DNA from: Pseudomonas sp. MYb118
GTDB lineage: Bacteria; Pseudomonadota; Gammaproteobacteria; Pseudomonadales; Pseudomonadaceae
Direction: 5' to 3'
Length of the DNA stretch: 64,000 nucleotides
NCBI RefSeq assembly: GCF_040947875.1
Contig: NZ_JBFRXN010000002.1
Span: forward strand, 682,001-746,000
The notes below the pieces were generated by a model that did not search any database, was not told the origin of the DNA, and worked only from the letters and a program-made list of their open reading frames with translations. Positions 48,610-59,281 of this stretch are shown in pieces. The position numbers and the translations under genes were made by a program. The number at the start of each line of letters is the position of its first letter. Within the stretch, counting starts at the first letter, position 1.

Positions 48610-48656
48610 TTTTCCTATACTCATCCAGGTATACCCTCAGCCTTCAGGTACTGCGC

Positions 48657-49598
48657 GTGTCCAAGATGATGGTCTTTACGGGGAACGCTAACCCCGATCT
48701 GGCTCGGCGTGTCGTACGTCAGCTGCATATCCCTCTCGGTGACATCTCTGTCGGTAAGTTCTCCGACGGTGAAATTACTGCCGAGATCAATGAAAACGTC
48801 CGCGGTAAAGATGTCTTCATTATTCAGCCGACTTGCGCTCCGACCAACGATAACCTGATGGAACTGGTAGTGATGGCTGATGCCTTCCGCCGCTCCTCGG
48901 CTACTCGTATCACTGCTGTTATTCCTTACTTTGGTTATGCCCGTCAGGATCGCCGTCCGCGTTCCGCACGTGTGGCCATCAGCGCGAAAGTCGTGGCTGA
49001 TATGCTGACCGTGGTGGGTATCGACCGTGTTCTCACGGTTGACCTGCACGCTGACCAGATTCAGGGCTTCTTCGATATTCCGGTAGATAACATCTACGGC
49101 TCCCCGGTTCTGGTGGATGACATCGAAGATCAGCGCTTCGAAAACCTGATGATCGTGTCCCCGGACATTGGCGGCGTCGTGCGTGCACGTGCCGTGGCCA
49201 AATCCCTGGGCGTGGATCTCGGGATCATCGACAAACGCCGTGAGAAAGCCAATCACTCTGAAGTGATGCATATCATCGGTGATGTCGAAGGGCGTACCTG
49301 CATTCTGGTCGATGACATGGTCGACACCGCCGGCACCCTGTGCCACGCGGCCAAGGCCTTGAAAGAGCATGGCGCAGCCAAGGTTTTCGCCTACTGCACG
49401 CACCCTGTGCTGTCGGGTCGGGCGATCGAGAACATTGAAAATTCCGTGCTGGACGAACTGGTGGTGACCAACACCATCCCGTTGTCCGCTGCAGCACAAG
49501 CCTGTGCGCGTATCCGTCAACTGGATATCGCACCGGTTGTTGCCGAGGCGGTCCGCCGCATCAGCAATGAAGAATCGATCAGCGCGATGTTCCGCTAA
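48657..49598 (+). CDS. prs: ribose-phosphate pyrophosphokinase
   Basis: Start is GTG at 48657 ([30 protein letters not shown]). The 313-residue enzyme has the ATP/flexible loop region [15 protein letters not shown] and the PRPP loop [18 protein letters not shown]. It makes PRPP for nucleotide, His and Trp synthesis and for Hpt/Upp salvage encoded 23 kb upstream. The ribosome binding site is weak (no clear GGAG). Ends with a strong terminator. Confidence 0.97.
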   Translation: MSKMMVFTGNANPDLARRVVRQLHIPLGDISVGKFSDGEITAEINENVRGKDVFIIQPTCAPTNDNLMELVVMADAFRRSSATRITAVIPYFGYARQDRRPRSARVAISAKVVADMLTVVGIDRVLTVDLHADQIQGFFDIPVDNIYGSPVLVDDIEDQRFENLMIVSPDIGGVVRARAVAKSLGVDLGIIDKRREKANHSEVMHIIGDVEGRTCILVDDMVDTAGTLCHAAKALKEHGAAKVFAYCTHPVLSGRAIENIENSVLDELVVTNTIPLSAAAQACARIRQLDIAPVVAEAVRRISNEESISAMFR

Positions 49599-49630
49599 GG
49601 GCCCTGCCCTTTCGAACAACCCGTTGACGA

Positions 49631-49673
49631 AAAGCGCCCCGCCCCGGCATCACTGCCGGGGCGGGGCTTTTTT
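49631..49673 (+). terminator. Rho-independent terminator of prs
   Basis: Stem GCGCCCCGCCCCGGCA / TGCCGGGGCGGGGC around TCAC, then T6. Confidence 0.95.
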
Positions 49674-49737
49674 GCCCATACCGAGTCTGGCGCTGGTCGC
49701 AAACGCCAACCGGTAATGGCTATTTTGGAGATACAAA

Positions 49738-50337
49738 ATGACTGACTTTACTCTGAACGCTCAAGCGCGTACTGACCTGGGGAAAGGTGCGAGCCGCCGC
49801 CTGCGTCACGCTCTGAACATCCCTGCCGTTGTCTACGGTGGTGACAAGCCTGCTGAATCCCTGACCATCGTGGCCAAGGAAATCGCCAAACTGTTCGAAA
49901 ACGAAGCTGCCTACAGCCACGTGATCGAGCTGAACGTTGACGGCAAAAAGCAAAACGTCATCGTTAAAGCCATGCAGCGTCACCCAGCCAAGCAATTCAT
50001 CATGCACGCTGACTTCGTGCGTGTTGTTGCTGGCCAGAAACTGACTGCCAAAGTACCGGTTCACTTCATCAACGAAGAAGCCCCGGTCAAGAAAGGCGGC
50101 GAAATCTCTCACGTTGTGAACGAGATCGAAGTTTCCTGCGAAGCCAAGAACCTGCCTGAATTCATCGAAGTTGACCTGGCTAACGCCGAAGTCGGCGCGA
50201 TCATTCACCTGTCCGACCTCAAAGCCCCTAAAGGCGTTGAGTTCGTAGCTCTGGCACACGGCGATGACAAGGCTGTTGCCAACGTCCACGCTCCACGTGT
50301 TGCTCCAGAAGCTACCGAAGAAGGCGCTGCAGAGTAA
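49738..50337 (+). CDS. rplY: 50S ribosomal protein L25 (Ctc family)
   Basis: A 199-residue protein with N-terminal L25 domain binding 5S rRNA ([33 protein letters not shown]) and the C-terminal TL5/CTC domain. Its codons are biased to the common set, as expected for a highly expressed gene. Strong Shine-Dalgarno TTGGAG. Confidence 0.97.
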   Translation: MTDFTLNAQARTDLGKGASRRLRHALNIPAVVYGGDKPAESLTIVAKEIAKLFENEAAYSHVIELNVDGKKQNVIVKAMQRHPAKQFIMHADFVRVVAGQKLTAKVPVHFINEEAPVKKGGEISHVVNEIEVSCEAKNLPEFIEVDLANAEVGAIIHLSDLKAPKGVEFVALAHGDDKAVANVHAPRVAPEATEEGAAE

Positions 50338-50503
50338 TTTCACTCTGTACGCCGGAGTGACGGAAACATCGCGGACTGGAACGTAGCGAGAAAGCGGGCG
50401 GGAACGCGGAGTTTACATTCATGGTAAATGAGCACTTTTCGTCCACTTTCGCCGCTGGCACAGGCGGCGATGTTATCCACCACTTCAAGGAAGGGCCCCT
50501 ATC

Positions 50504-51088
50504 GTGACTGCCATCAAACTGATCGTTGGCCTGGGAAATCCAGGCGCTGAATACGAACAGACCCGGCATAACGCAGGGGCCCTTTTTGTTGAGCGCATCG
50601 CGAACGCCCAAGGGGTCAACCTTGTGGCCGATCGCAAATATTTCGGCCTGACCGGACGCTATTCGCATCAGGGTCAGGATGTTCGTCTGCTGATTCCCAC
50701 CACCTACATGAACCGCAGCGGCCAGGCCGTGGCGGCACTCGCTGGTTTCTTCCGCATCAAGCCCGAAGAAATCCTGGTGGCACACGACGAACTCGACCTG
50801 CCTCCGGGCGTTGCCAAGCTCAAGCAGGGCGGCGGCCATGGCGGTCACAACGGGTTGCGCGACATCATTGCGCAACTGGGCAATCAGAATACCTTCTACC
50901 GCTTGCGGCTTGGCATTGGCCATCCGGGCGTAGCCAGTATGGTTTCAAACTTCGTCCTGGGTCGCGCGCCTCGCGCCGAACAGGAAAAACTCGATGCCAG
51001 CATCGACTTTGCCCTCGGCGTGCTGCCGGATATCCTCGCCGGTGAATGGAACCGCGCGATGAAAAACCTGCACAGCCAGAAGGCCTGA
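50504..51088 (+). CDS. pth: peptidyl-tRNA hydrolase
   Basis: A 194-residue enzyme starting with GTG at 50504 ([28 protein letters not shown]), with the catalytic His in TRHNAG (about 23) and Asp in HDELDLPPG (about 96). It frees tRNA from dropped-off peptidyl-tRNA. Ribosome binding site AAGGAAGGG. The 166-bp gap after rplY holds a small hairpin CGCCGCTGGCACAGGCGGCG (around 50450-50470). Confidence 0.96.
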   Translation: MTAIKLIVGLGNPGAEYEQTRHNAGALFVERIANAQGVNLVADRKYFGLTGRYSHQGQDVRLLIPTTYMNRSGQAVAALAGFFRIKPEEILVAHDELDLPPGVAKLKQGGGHGGHNGLRDIIAQLGNQNTFYRLRLGIGHPGVASMVSNFVLGRAPRAEQEKLDASIDFALGVLPDILAGEWNRAMKNLHSQKA

Positions 51089-51110
51089 CTCTTACCCGAG
51101 GGGATACACC

Positions 51111-52211
51111 ATGGGATTCAATTGCGGCATCGTCGGCCTGCCTAACGTCGGCAAGTCCACCCTGTTCAACGCCCTGACCAAGTCCGGGATCGCGGCCGAG
51201 AACTTCCCCTTCTGCACCATCGAGCCGAACAGCGGCATCGTACCGATGCCGGATGCGCGCCTGGATGCCCTGGCCGCCATCGTCAACCCAAAACGCATCC
51301 TGCCGACCACCATGGAATTCGTCGACATCGCAGGCCTGGTGGCCGGCGCGTCGAAAGGTGAAGGCCTGGGCAACAAGTTCCTGGCCAACATCCGTGAAAC
51401 CGATGCCATCGCCCACGTGGTCCGCTGCTTCGAAGACGAGAACGTGATTCACGTCTCCAACAGCGTCGACCCGAAACGCGACATCGAGATCATCGACCTG
51501 GAACTGATCTTCGCCGACCTCGACAGCTGCGAGAAGCAACTGCAGAAAGTCGCGCGCAACGCCAAGGGTGGTGACAAGGACGCCGTGGTCCAGAAAGGCC
51601 TGCTGGAACAGTTGATCGCTCACTTCACCGAAGGCAAGCCAGCGCGCAGCCTGATGAAGAACATGGGCAACGACGAGAAGGCAGTGATCAAGGGTTTCCA
51701 CCTGCTGACCACCAAGCCTGTGATGTACATCGCCAACGTCGCTGAAGACGGCTTTGAAAACAACCCGCACCTGGACGTGGTCAAGGCCATCGCCGAAGAA
51801 GAAGGCGCCGTGGTTGTACCGGTGTGCAACAAGATCGAAGCGGAAATCGCCGAGCTCGACGACGGCGAAGAGAAAGACATGTTCCTCGAGGCCCTGGGCC
51901 TGGAAGAACCTGGCCTGAACCGCGTGATCCGCGCCGGCTACGAAATGCTGCACCTGCAGACCTACTTCACCGCCGGTGTCGAAGAAGTCCGCGCCTGGAC
52001 CGTGCGCGTCGGTGCCACCGCACCACAAGCTGCCGGCGTGATCCACACCGACTTCGAAAAAGGCTTCATCCGTGCCGAAGTGATCGCCTACAACGACTTC
52101 ATCCAGTTCAAGGGTGAAGCCGGTGCCAAGGAAGCCGGTAAATGGCGCCTGGAAGGCAAGGATTACATCGTCAAAGACGGCGACGTGATGCACTTCCGCT
52201 TCAACGTGTAA
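51111..52211 (+). CDS. ychF: ribosome-binding ATPase YchF (Obg family)
   Basis: A 366-residue P-loop NTPase with [17 protein letters not shown], switch [22 protein letters not shown], the altered NxxE motif (CNKIEAEIA), and a C-terminal TGS domain ending [16 protein letters not shown]. YchF prefers ATP to GTP and binds the ribosome. Follows pth by 22 bp and ends in a terminator. Confidence 0.97.
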   Translation: MGFNCGIVGLPNVGKSTLFNALTKSGIAAENFPFCTIEPNSGIVPMPDARLDALAAIVNPKRILPTTMEFVDIAGLVAGASKGEGLGNKFLANIRETDAIAHVVRCFEDENVIHVSNSVDPKRDIEIIDLELIFADLDSCEKQLQKVARNAKGGDKDAVVQKGLLEQLIAHFTEGKPARSLMKNMGNDEKAVIKGFHLLTTKPVMYIANVAEDGFENNPHLDVVKAIAEEEGAVVVPVCNKIEAEIAELDDGEEKDMFLEALGLEEPGLNRVIRAGYEMLHLQTYFTAGVEEVRAWTVRVGATAPQAAGVIHTDFEKGFIRAEVIAYNDFIQFKGEAGAKEAGKWRLEGKDYIVKDGDVMHFRFNV

Positions 52212-52239
52212 GTCGCTTTCTTACACGGCGGACAGACAA

Positions 52240-52276
52240 AATCCCCTGGGACTCAACCTCCCAGGGGGTTTTTCTT
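52240..52276 (+). terminator. Rho-independent terminator of pth-ychF
   Basis: ATCCCCTGGG pairs with CCCAGGGGGT around ACTCAACCT, followed by a T-run; the minus side has AAA only. Confidence 0.9.
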
Positions 52277-52289
52277 TGCCCCTGAATCA

Positions 52290-53060
52290 CTACCGCGCCG
52301 GCGTATCCACCAGTACCTGCAACGTCTGCCGGCTGCACCGCTCGATCCTCGCCCGCACGCCGTAGACGTCGGCGAACAATTGCTCGGACAGCACCTGCTC
52401 GGGCTCGCCAAACCCCATCACCCTGCCCTCGCGTAACACGGCGATGTGGTCGGCATACCGCGCGGCCAGGTTGATGTCGTGCAGCACGATCACCGCGATC
52501 AGGTGGTGCTGGCGCACCAGCACCTTGACGCACTCCATCACCCGCAACTGATAGCTCAGGTCCAGTGCGCTGGTGGGTTCGTCCAGCAGCATGACGCTGG
52601 GGCGCCGGGCAATCAGTTGCGCCAGGCTGACCAACTGGCGTTGCCCGCCCGACAGGGCATTGAGCCACTGATCGGCCAGGTGCTGGATGCCGATCTGCTG
52701 CAACGCCGCCCAGGAACGCGACAGTACATCGCCACCGCCATCGACCCGCACCGAGGCGATCACGCTTTCGATCACGCTCAGGGCCAGCCCCGGCGGCAGA
52801 TTCTGCGGCATGTAGCAGATGTTTCGCGCGCGCTGGGCGATGGAGGTGCCGGTCAACTCCTGCCCCTTGAGCCGCACGCTGCCGCTCATGCGTTCGAGCC
52901 CGGCCAGGGCCCGCAGCAGGCTGGACTTGCCGGCGCCGTTGGGGCCGATCAACGCCGTAAGGGTGCCGGGCCGCAAGGCTGGCAACGACACGTCGTGCAC
53001 CACCGGCCGGCGGGCGTAACTGACGTTGATGCCTTCGATCAACAGGCCCTGTGCACTCAT
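52290..53060 (-). CDS. iron-siderophore ABC transporter ATPase (FecE/FhuC type)
   Basis: The start is ATG at 53060 (MSAQGLLIEGINVSYARRP). The 256-residue ATPase has Walker A GPNGAGKS, Q-loop YMPQN, signature LSGGQRQ, Walker B VMLLDEP and H-loop VLHDINLA, the usual iron-chelate set. It energises siderophore uptake with the FecCD permease, whose gene it overlaps by 4 bp. Last gene of the uptake operon. Confidence 0.95.
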   Translation of the reverse strand: MSAQGLLIEGINVSYARRPVVHDVSLPALRPGTLTALIGPNGAGKSSLLRALAGLERMSGSVRLKGQELTGTSIAQRARNICYMPQNLPPGLALSVIESVIASVRVDGGGDVLSRSWAALQQIGIQHLADQWLNALSGGQRQLVSLAQLIARRPSVMLLDEPTSALDLSYQLRVMECVKVLVRQHHLIAVIVLHDINLAARYADHIAVLREGRVMGFGEPEQVLSEQLFADVYGVRARIERCSRQTLQVLVDTPAR

Positions 53061-54118
53061 AACTGCCTCCCGCGCTTGAACACCAGCGCCACGAAAATCG
53101 GCACACCCACCAACGCGGTGACAATGCCCACCGGCACGATGACGCCCGGCATGATCAGCTTGCTCACCACCGACGACAGCGACAGCAGCAACGCGCCGGT
53201 CAGAGCGCTGGCGGGGAACAGGAAGCGCTGGTCTTCGCCGATCAGGATGCGCGCGATGTGCGGCCCGACCAGGCCGATGAAACCGATGGTGCCGACGAAC
53301 GCCACGGCCGTGGCCGCCAGCACACTGATGCGCAGCAACGAGAAAAAGCGCAGGCGGCGCACGTCCACGCCGAAGCTCTGGGCGCGATCTTCGCCCATGC
53401 GCAGCAGGGTCATTTTCGCCGAGGCCTGGAAGGAAAACGGTGCGGTGAGAAACAGCACCAACGCAAGGATCCCCAGCTTGTCCCAATTGGCCCGCGCCAC
53501 GCTGCCCAGGCTCCAGAACACCAGTTGCTGCAACACATCCTCGGTGGCCAGCAATTGCAGCAAGGCCACCAGTGCGTTGCAACTGAACACCAGAGCGATG
53601 CCGAACAGCACCAGGGTTTCCACCCCGGCACCACGCAGGCGCGACAGGCCATGCAGCAGGAACATCGAGCAACAGGCGAACACGAATGCCGACAACGCCA
53701 CGGCGCTGTCCTGGCTGAGCAGCGCACCGCCCAGCGGAAACACGATCACCAGCGAGGCGCCCAACGCCGCCGCCGACGACACCCCGAGGGTGAACGGGCT
53801 GGCCAGCGCGTTGTTGAGGATCGCCTGCATTTCCGCGCCAGCCAGCGACAGCGACGCCCCGACCAGAATCGCCATCAGCGCGTACGGCAGGCGCAAGTTC
53901 CAGATGATGATGCGGTCGGTCACCGACAGCGCCTGCGGGTGCAACAGGCCATGGAGCAGATCGCCCAGGCCCATGCCGGACGAGCCGGTGGACAGGTCGA
54001 GTAGCAGCGCGACGATCAGCGCCAGGCCCATCGCGCCCAGCCAGGCACTACGCCTGAGCAGCAGGCGGCGATAGCCCTGGCTGACACCGATCAGCGCCGG
54101 ATCGAGTGTGGCGGTCAT
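53057..54118 (-). CDS. FecCD-family siderophore ABC permease
   Basis: The start is ATG at 54118 ([19 protein letters not shown]). The 353-residue protein has about ten helices and the FecCD core NNALASPFTLGVSSAAALGAS and GTIGFIGLVGPHIAR. A single permease gene, so it probably forms a homodimer. Overlaps the neighbouring genes by 4 bp on both sides. Confidence 0.95.
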   Translation of the reverse strand: MTATLDPALIGVSQGYRRLLLRRSAWLGAMGLALIVALLLDLSTGSSGMGLGDLLHGLLHPQALSVTDRIIIWNLRLPYALMAILVGASLSLAGAEMQAILNNALASPFTLGVSSAAALGASLVIVFPLGGALLSQDSAVALSAFVFACCSMFLLHGLSRLRGAGVETLVLFGIALVFSCNALVALLQLLATEDVLQQLVFWSLGSVARANWDKLGILALVLFLTAPFSFQASAKMTLLRMGEDRAQSFGVDVRRLRFFSLLRISVLAATAVAFVGTIGFIGLVGPHIARILIGEDQRFLFPASALTGALLLSLSSVVSKLIMPGVIVPVGIVTALVGVPIFVALVFKRGRQL

Positions 54119-55260
54119 GGCCGTGCACTGATCCAGTAATGGCCCGCCAGCGGCGTGTCGAGGAAGCGGCGATTGATGTCCTCGAAGGTCTGCTGCGCGT
54201 CCACATCGGCGAACAGTTCGGGATGAATCCACTTGGCCAGCAGCTCGATGGCGAGGATGTTGTAGGGCGAGTTGTAGAAGTCATGCCACAGGCCGTGCAC
54301 GTTGCCCTGCTCAACCGCGCGCAGGTCGGCGAACTCCGGACGGGCGAGCACGGTTTTCAGCGTCGAGCTCGCGGTCGCTTCGTCGATGCCGGCGCCCAGC
54401 ATCACGCCCGGCTTCTGGTTGCCGGTGACGATGTAGATGTCAGGGTCGGACTTGAGCGCGTACTCCACGCTGACGTCGCCCAGGGCACCCGGCACCACGT
54501 TCGCCGCGATGTTGCGCCCGCCGACCATGTCGATCAGCTCGCCCAGGCCGCTCTTGCCGGTGGTGTGCCCGGGCGTTGCCCAGACACCGGCGAGCAATTC
54601 GAGGAAAACGCTCGGGCGCTTGCTGTTCTCAAGCTTGCCCAAGCGGTCGGTGATGCGCTTGACGTGCTCCTGGTAGAAACCGAGGAACTCGCTGGCCTGG
54701 GCTTCGCGTCCCAATGCCTGGCCCAGTGCGGCCAGGCTGGTTTCGGTGCCCTTGACCGGGTTGATGCGGAAATCGACGAACAACACCGCGATTCCGGCTT
54801 TCTCCAACAGATCGGCCACCGGGCTGTGCTCGGTCGGCCCGTGCCCGGAAATACTGAACACCGCCAGGTCAGGCTTGAGGGTGAGAATCTGCTCGGCACT
54901 GACGCTCTGTTCCGAGGCCTGGCCGATCAACGGGATGTCCTTGACCTCGGGAAACTTCGCCACGTAGGCGTTGTAGGTATTGGGGTCGAGCTTGCGCAGG
55001 TCGTTCTGCCAACCGACGATGCGCTCGAAGGGTTTGTCGCGATCCAGCAGGGCGAACGCCGACATCAGTCGGCCCTCCCCCAGCACCACCCGCTGCACAT
55101 GATCGGGGACGTGGACCGTGCGTCCGAGCACGTCGGTGACATCCTTGGCGGCAGCGCCCGCCACCGCGCCGAAGGTGCCCGCCAGGCACAGGGCCGCCGT
55201 GGCGCAGAGTTGCGAAAACGATTTGAACACAGGGTTTCTCCGGGTAAATGCGCGCTTCAT
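54115..55260 (-). CDS. siderophore-binding periplasmic protein (FecB/FepB type)
   Basis: A 381-residue protein with signal peptide ([30 protein letters not shown]... cut near AAAKD) and two lobes typical of class III binding proteins ([12 protein letters not shown] and the second lobe with [15 protein letters not shown]). It captures an Fe3+-chelate in the periplasm for the FecCD permease. Overlaps the dioxygenase gene by 4 bp. Confidence 0.93.
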   Translation of the reverse strand: MKRAFTRRNPVFKSFSQLCATAALCLAGTFGAVAGAAAKDVTDVLGRTVHVPDHVQRVVLGEGRLMSAFALLDRDKPFERIVGWQNDLRKLDPNTYNAYVAKFPEVKDIPLIGQASEQSVSAEQILTLKPDLAVFSISGHGPTEHSPVADLLEKAGIAVLFVDFRINPVKGTETSLAALGQALGREAQASEFLGFYQEHVKRITDRLGKLENSKRPSVFLELLAGVWATPGHTTGKSGLGELIDMVGGRNIAANVVPGALGDVSVEYALKSDPDIYIVTGNQKPGVMLGAGIDEATASSTLKTVLARPEFADLRAVEQGNVHGLWHDFYNSPYNILAIELLAKWIHPELFADVDAQQTFEDINRRFLDTPLAGHYWISARP

Positions 55261-55937
55261 ACATCGCTCCAGCGGCGCAGCAGGTTGTGGTACACGCCGC
55301 TCAATTGCAGCAGTGAGTCGTCATCGGCTTGTTGCGCACTCAGGCGCTGGATCGCCACGTCCATGTCCAGCAACAGGCTGCGCTGGCTGTCTTCGCGGAC
55401 CAGGCTTTCGATCCAGAAGAACGCAGCGATGCGCTCGCCACGGTTGACCGGATTGACCTTGTGCACACTGGTGCCGGGGTACAGCACCATGTGCCCGGCG
55501 GGCAGCTTGACGCTGTGCTCGCCGAAGGTGTCGCGGATCACCAGTTCGCCGCCGTCGTAGGTGTTGGGGTCGGCCAGGAACAACGTGGCGGACAGATCGG
55601 TGCGCACCCTTTCGCGCACGCCCTTGATGCCGCGAATGGCATTGTCGATGTGAAACCCGAAGGCCTCGCCACCGCCGTAACGGTTGAACAGCGGCGGGTA
55701 GATGCGCTTGGGCAACGCCGCCGACATGAACAAGGCGTTGTCGGACAGACGCTGAAGAATCCGCTCGCCCAGGCGTATGCCCAGCTCGTCATCCTCGGCG
55801 AGCTGGCGGTTGTACTTCTCGCGCACCGAGCGTTGCCCGGCGGTGACCTTGCCGTCGACCCAGGGCCGTTCGAGCAAGGCCTGGCGCATGGCTTGCGCTT
55901 CATCGGGGGTGAACAGGCTGGCGATCTCGATCAGCAT
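55257..55937 (-). CDS. piuC: PiuC-type Fe2+/2-oxoglutarate dioxygenase
   Basis: A 226-residue PKHD-type hydroxylase ([19 protein letters not shown]) with iron ligands in [10 protein letters not shown] (HxD), a second His in [24 protein letters not shown], and an Arg to bind 2-oxoglutarate (R after VN). In other pseudomonads PiuC accompanies TonB catecholate receptors; the substrate is not known but may be the siderophore or receptor. It lies 18 bp after the receptor stop. Confidence 0.92.
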   Translation of the reverse strand: MLIEIASLFTPDEAQAMRQALLERPWVDGKVTAGQRSVREKYNRQLAEDDELGIRLGERILQRLSDNALFMSAALPKRIYPPLFNRYGGGEAFGFHIDNAIRGIKGVRERVRTDLSATLFLADPNTYDGGELVIRDTFGEHSVKLPAGHMVLYPGTSVHKVNPVNRGERIAAFFWIESLVREDSQRSLLLDMDVAIQRLSAQQADDDSLLQLSGVYHNLLRRWSDV

Positions 55938-55955
55938 GCGGCACCGCCAAACGTC

Positions 55956-58343
55956 TTAGAAGTCATAGTCGATACTCGCCGTCAGCGTCCGCCCGGCCCC
56001 CGGCACGCCATACAGCTGGAAGCCGTCCAGCGAGGCGCCGACGCGGCTGAAGTAGAACTTGTTGAACAGGTTGTCGACGTTCAGGTTGAGCGTGGTCTGC
56101 TTGTTCAACTGGTACTGCGCGGCGGCGTAGTGCACCCAGTAGCCCGGGGCTTTTTCGCGGTCGCGGGTGTAGATGGCGAGCACGCCGGACGGACCGTTGG
56201 CGTAGCTGCTGTTGTTGTTCAGGCCACCGACGTATTCGTTGTCGCTGTAGCGGCGACGGCCGACGTAGTTGGCGCCGTAGCTCAGGCTCAGGTCGTCGCT
56301 CAGGGCGTAGGTGGTCCAGAGGTTGGCGGTCAGGTCGGGCACGTTCTTCGCCTCGGCGCCTTTGTTGACGCCTTTGGTCTGCTTGCTCTTGAGCGCAGAG
56401 AAGCCGCTGTAGGCTGTCCAGCGATCGGTCAGGTTGCCTTGCAGGCCCAGTTCCACGCCGTCGACACGTTTGGCCGGCAACGCCCGCACCGGAGAGGCTT
56501 CGCCTTCGGCGTACTCCCAGGAGTTTTCCAGCTCGGTACGGAAGATCGCGCCGGTGACGCTCACGGCCTTGTCGAACAGCTCCCACTTGGTGCCCAGTTC
56601 ATAGGTCTTGGATTTGGCCGGTGTGTAGCTGGTGGTGCTGGCCGCGCCGTAGATCTGGTTGTTGGTCGAGGCGCCGAGCGCCGAAGGTTGCGCCGACTCG
56701 CTGTAGGAGGCGTAGATCGTACCGTTGGGTTGCGGCTTGAAGACGATGCCGGTGCGCCCGCTCCAGGCCCCCGAGGTGTCCTTGATGTCCGCCTGGCCAC
56801 GCTGCGTGGTCTCGGCGGTCCAGCGGTCGTAGCGCAACGAACCCATCACTTGCCACCACTGGTTGAGGGTGATGGTGTCGCCGAAATAGGCACCGGCGTT
56901 GTCCACGGCCGAACGCGGTTCGCCGACGCCCTTCGTGGTGTAGACCGAGTCGAAATGATGTTGGGGGTCGGCCATGTCGAACAGCATGTTCGCCGCCGGC
57001 ACCTCGGCGTTGCGTTTAAGGCCGCCGTAGGTTTCGTGGTACAGGTCCAGGCCGGCCACCGCCTTGTGGCTGAGGCTGCCGGTGTCGAAGGCGAACTTCA
57101 GGTCGGTCTGGTTATCGACGATGGTGTAGCGCTTGGACAGGCCGAAGTCGCTGCCACGCAGGATGCCGTAGGCAGTGTTGCCGGTGTTGTTGTACTGGGT
57201 GTAGCTGTTCACCCCATTGATGTTCGACACCGGTCCGACGCCGACATAACCCAGGGTCGCGCAGCGTGCGCCGGTGCAGGTTTTCGAACCATCGGCGTTC
57301 GCCGCGGTGAACCGCGCGGGCGAGAGCACCGAGAAGTTGTCGGTGCGCTGCCAGCGCAACTGGTTGCTCAACTGCGCACCGTTGTCGAAGTCGTGTTCCA
57401 GGCGCCCGGTCAGCGAGGTGGTTTCGGTCTGCTGGGTGTAGAGGCTGGAGTCGCCATACCAGTTGTCGCGCTTGACCCCCGGCATGCGCTTGCCATTGCT
57501 GCCACGCAGGATCGGCAGGCCGCCGTCCGGGGTGTTGTCATCCTTCTGGTAGAAGAAATTCAGGTAGGCGCGGGTCGGGGTCGAGAGCCCCAGCGCCAGC
57601 GACGTGGCAATGCCCCAGCGGTCGTAGTCGACCACATCGCGGTCGGCCACCTGGTTTTCATGCTTCATCAGGTTGATGCGCAGGGCGCTGGTGTCGTTCA
57701 GCTCATGGTTGAGGTCGGCGGTGAGGCGCCGATAACCGTCGGTGCCGACGCCCGCCAAGACGCGGTTGGCGTCGCCCAGGTGCGCTTCCTTGCTGACCAG
57801 GTTGACGCTGCCGCCGACCGCGGAAATGCCCGACTCGATGGCGCCCGTGCCCTTGAACACCTCGGCCTGTTGCAGGTTGAAGGTGTCGTTGCGGCTGGAC
57901 ATGCCGGCATCGCGCACGCCGTCCACTGTCAGGCTCTGTTCCGAGGAAAACCCGCGAATGGAAAACAGGTCGCCCCAGCCGAGGTTGCCCTCGCCCGACA
58001 TGAAGGTGATGCCGGGCACATTGCGCAGGATGTCCTGCAGGCTCTGGGCGTTCTGTTCCTTGAGCACCTGCTCCGGGACGATGGTGATGCTCTGCGGCGC
58101 ATCGAGCAGCGGCGTCATGACTTTGCGCGACTGCACTTCATCGACCTTGAACGGCGATTGGTAGGTGCTCTGGATGGTGACGTCCGGCAGGTTCAGCACG
58201 CCCGGCTCCGCCGCTGCCTGCTCGGCCGCCTGGGTAATCGGGCTGATACCGCCCATCGCCACCACGCCCAGCAACGGCGCGAGGGTGCGGTTCAAGGCAT
58301 TGGGGGTGTTGCGAACGACCGGCATGACAGGTGACGATGGCAT
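55956..58343 (-). CDS. TonB-dependent catecholate siderophore receptor (Fiu/PiuA type)
   Basis: The start is ATG at 58343 (MPSSPVMPVVRNTPN); a TTG at 58355 is less likely. The 795-residue receptor has a signal peptide (cut near QAAEQA), a plug (PLLDAPQSITIVPEQVLKEQNAQSLQDILRNVPGITF) and a 22-strand barrel ending in Phe (ASIDYDF). The end RVGASLDGFQLYGVPG is typical of Fiu/PiuA. It imports a catechol-type Fe3+ chelate with TonB. First gene of the five-gene operon with PiuC, binding protein, permease and ATPase, behind a probable Fur box. Confidence 0.95.
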   Translation of the reverse strand: MPSSPVMPVVRNTPNALNRTLAPLLGVVAMGGISPITQAAEQAAAEPGVLNLPDVTIQSTYQSPFKVDEVQSRKVMTPLLDAPQSITIVPEQVLKEQNAQSLQDILRNVPGITFMSGEGNLGWGDLFSIRGFSSEQSLTVDGVRDAGMSSRNDTFNLQQAEVFKGTGAIESGISAVGGSVNLVSKEAHLGDANRVLAGVGTDGYRRLTADLNHELNDTSALRINLMKHENQVADRDVVDYDRWGIATSLALGLSTPTRAYLNFFYQKDDNTPDGGLPILRGSNGKRMPGVKRDNWYGDSSLYTQQTETTSLTGRLEHDFDNGAQLSNQLRWQRTDNFSVLSPARFTAANADGSKTCTGARCATLGYVGVGPVSNINGVNSYTQYNNTGNTAYGILRGSDFGLSKRYTIVDNQTDLKFAFDTGSLSHKAVAGLDLYHETYGGLKRNAEVPAANMLFDMADPQHHFDSVYTTKGVGEPRSAVDNAGAYFGDTITLNQWWQVMGSLRYDRWTAETTQRGQADIKDTSGAWSGRTGIVFKPQPNGTIYASYSESAQPSALGASTNNQIYGAASTTSYTPAKSKTYELGTKWELFDKAVSVTGAIFRTELENSWEYAEGEASPVRALPAKRVDGVELGLQGNLTDRWTAYSGFSALKSKQTKGVNKGAEAKNVPDLTANLWTTYALSDDLSLSYGANYVGRRRYSDNEYVGGLNNNSSYANGPSGVLAIYTRDREKAPGYWVHYAAAQYQLNKQTTLNLNVDNLFNKFYFSRVGASLDGFQLYGVPGAGRTLTASIDYDF

Positions 58344-58361
58344 CTGACTCTTCAATCCTTA

Positions 58362-58380
58362 ATTACAATGACTCGCATTT
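58362..58380 (-). promoter_or_regulatory. probable Fur box of the receptor operon
   Basis: Minus strand reads AAATGCGAGTCATTGTAAT, agreeing at about 12 of 17 aligned positions with the Fur consensus GATAATGATAATCATTATC. It lies 19-37 bp before the receptor start, where Fe-Fur would block transcription. A/T-rich AATTAAGG follows. Confidence 0.65.
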
Positions 58381-58570
58381 AGATTTTGAAGTCTAATGAG
58401 AGCCGCCCTCGTCGATTGCCGGACTTTGTATCGGTCATGCACGAATAAGCACGCTCAACACATTCCATTACATTTCGCCCGGCCAGCCCCTGGTCGATTC
58501 GCTATATCTGCGACCCGCACGGTGCCCTCACCGCCGCTCGCTCAACCGATCCAAGGTGTCATTCACTGCC

Positions 58571-59281
58571 ATGTCCAAACCCGATCATCTGCTCATCGTC
58601 GACGACGACCCTGAAATCCGTCAGTTGCTGGCCGAGTACCTGCGCGACGCCGGTTACCAGGTTTCCACGGCGTGCGATGGCAAGGAAATGCGCCGGCGGC
58701 TGGAGCTGAACGTCATCGACCTGATCGTGCTCGACCTGATGATGCCGGGCGAAGACGGCTTGAGCCTGTGCACCCAGCTGCGCCTGACGTCCAACACGCC
58801 GGTGATCATGCTGACGGCGCGGGGCAGCCTGATCGACCGGATCATCGGCCTGGAGATGGGCGCGGACGATTACCTGCCCAAGCCGTTCGACCCGCGCGAA
58901 CTGCTGGTGCGCATCAAGGTGGTGTTGCGCCGGGTGCAGAGTTTCCCGACCCGGGCGCGGGTCGACGAGGCGGCCTTCGTGCGCTTCGACGATTGGCAGC
59001 TCGACACCCGTGCGCGGCAGGTGCTGTCGCCGTCAGGTGTGGTGATTTCCCTGGGCAACTCCGACTATCGCCTGCTGCGCCTATTGTTGCAGCACCCCAA
59101 CCGGCCTTTGAGCCGCGACTTTTTGCTCAACCACGTGTTCGAAAAAGACAGCACGCCCTTCGACCGCTCGATCGACGTCTGCGTCAGCCGCTTGCGCCAG
59201 CAGCTCGCCCCCGGCCTGATCAAGACGGTGCGCAACGAAGGTTACATGCTGACCTGCGCGACCGTGGCGAGCGAGTCATGA
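58571..59281 (+). CDS. OmpR-family response regulator
   Basis: The start is ATG at 58571 (MSKPDHLLIVDDDPEIRQLL). The 236-residue protein has an N-terminal receiver with acidic pair DDD (11-13) and phospho-Asp in LIVLDLMMPG (about 56), Lys in YLPKPFDPRELL, and a C-terminal winged helix (NSDYRLLRLLLQHPNRPLSRDFLL). It overlaps the kinase by 4 bp (ATGA). Divergent from the TonB receptor, so the iron uptake operon is a likely target; the pair resembles PirRS/PfeRS arrangements. Confidence 0.92.
   Translation: MSKPDHLLIVDDDPEIRQLLAEYLRDAGYQVSTACDGKEMRRRLELNVIDLIVLDLMMPGEDGLSLCTQLRLTSNTPVIMLTARGSLIDRIIGLEMGADDYLPKPFDPRELLVRIKVVLRRVQSFPTRARVDEAAFVRFDDWQLDTRARQVLSPSGVVISLGNSDYRLLRLLLQHPNRPLSRDFLLNHVFEKDSTPFDRSIDVCVSRLRQQLAPGLIKTVRNEGYMLTCATVASES

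Noticed and set aside
53061..53672. N-terminal extension of the siderophore ATPase
   Set aside because: It overlaps the FecCD permease in another frame and has no domain; the ATG at 53060 gives a complete ATPase with an ATGA overlap.
55329..58334. A 1001-codon open frame on the plus strand, antisense to the receptor, hydroxylase and related genes
   Set aside because: Its product is rich in Val, Gly, Ala, Gln, Arg and His without domain motifs. It is a GC-codon shadow of the strongly supported TonB receptor on the other strand.
58344..58355. TTG start four codons upstream in the TonB receptor gene
   Set aside because: AAGGA directly abuts that codon, leaving no spacing, while the ATG at 58343 begins a standard signal peptide.
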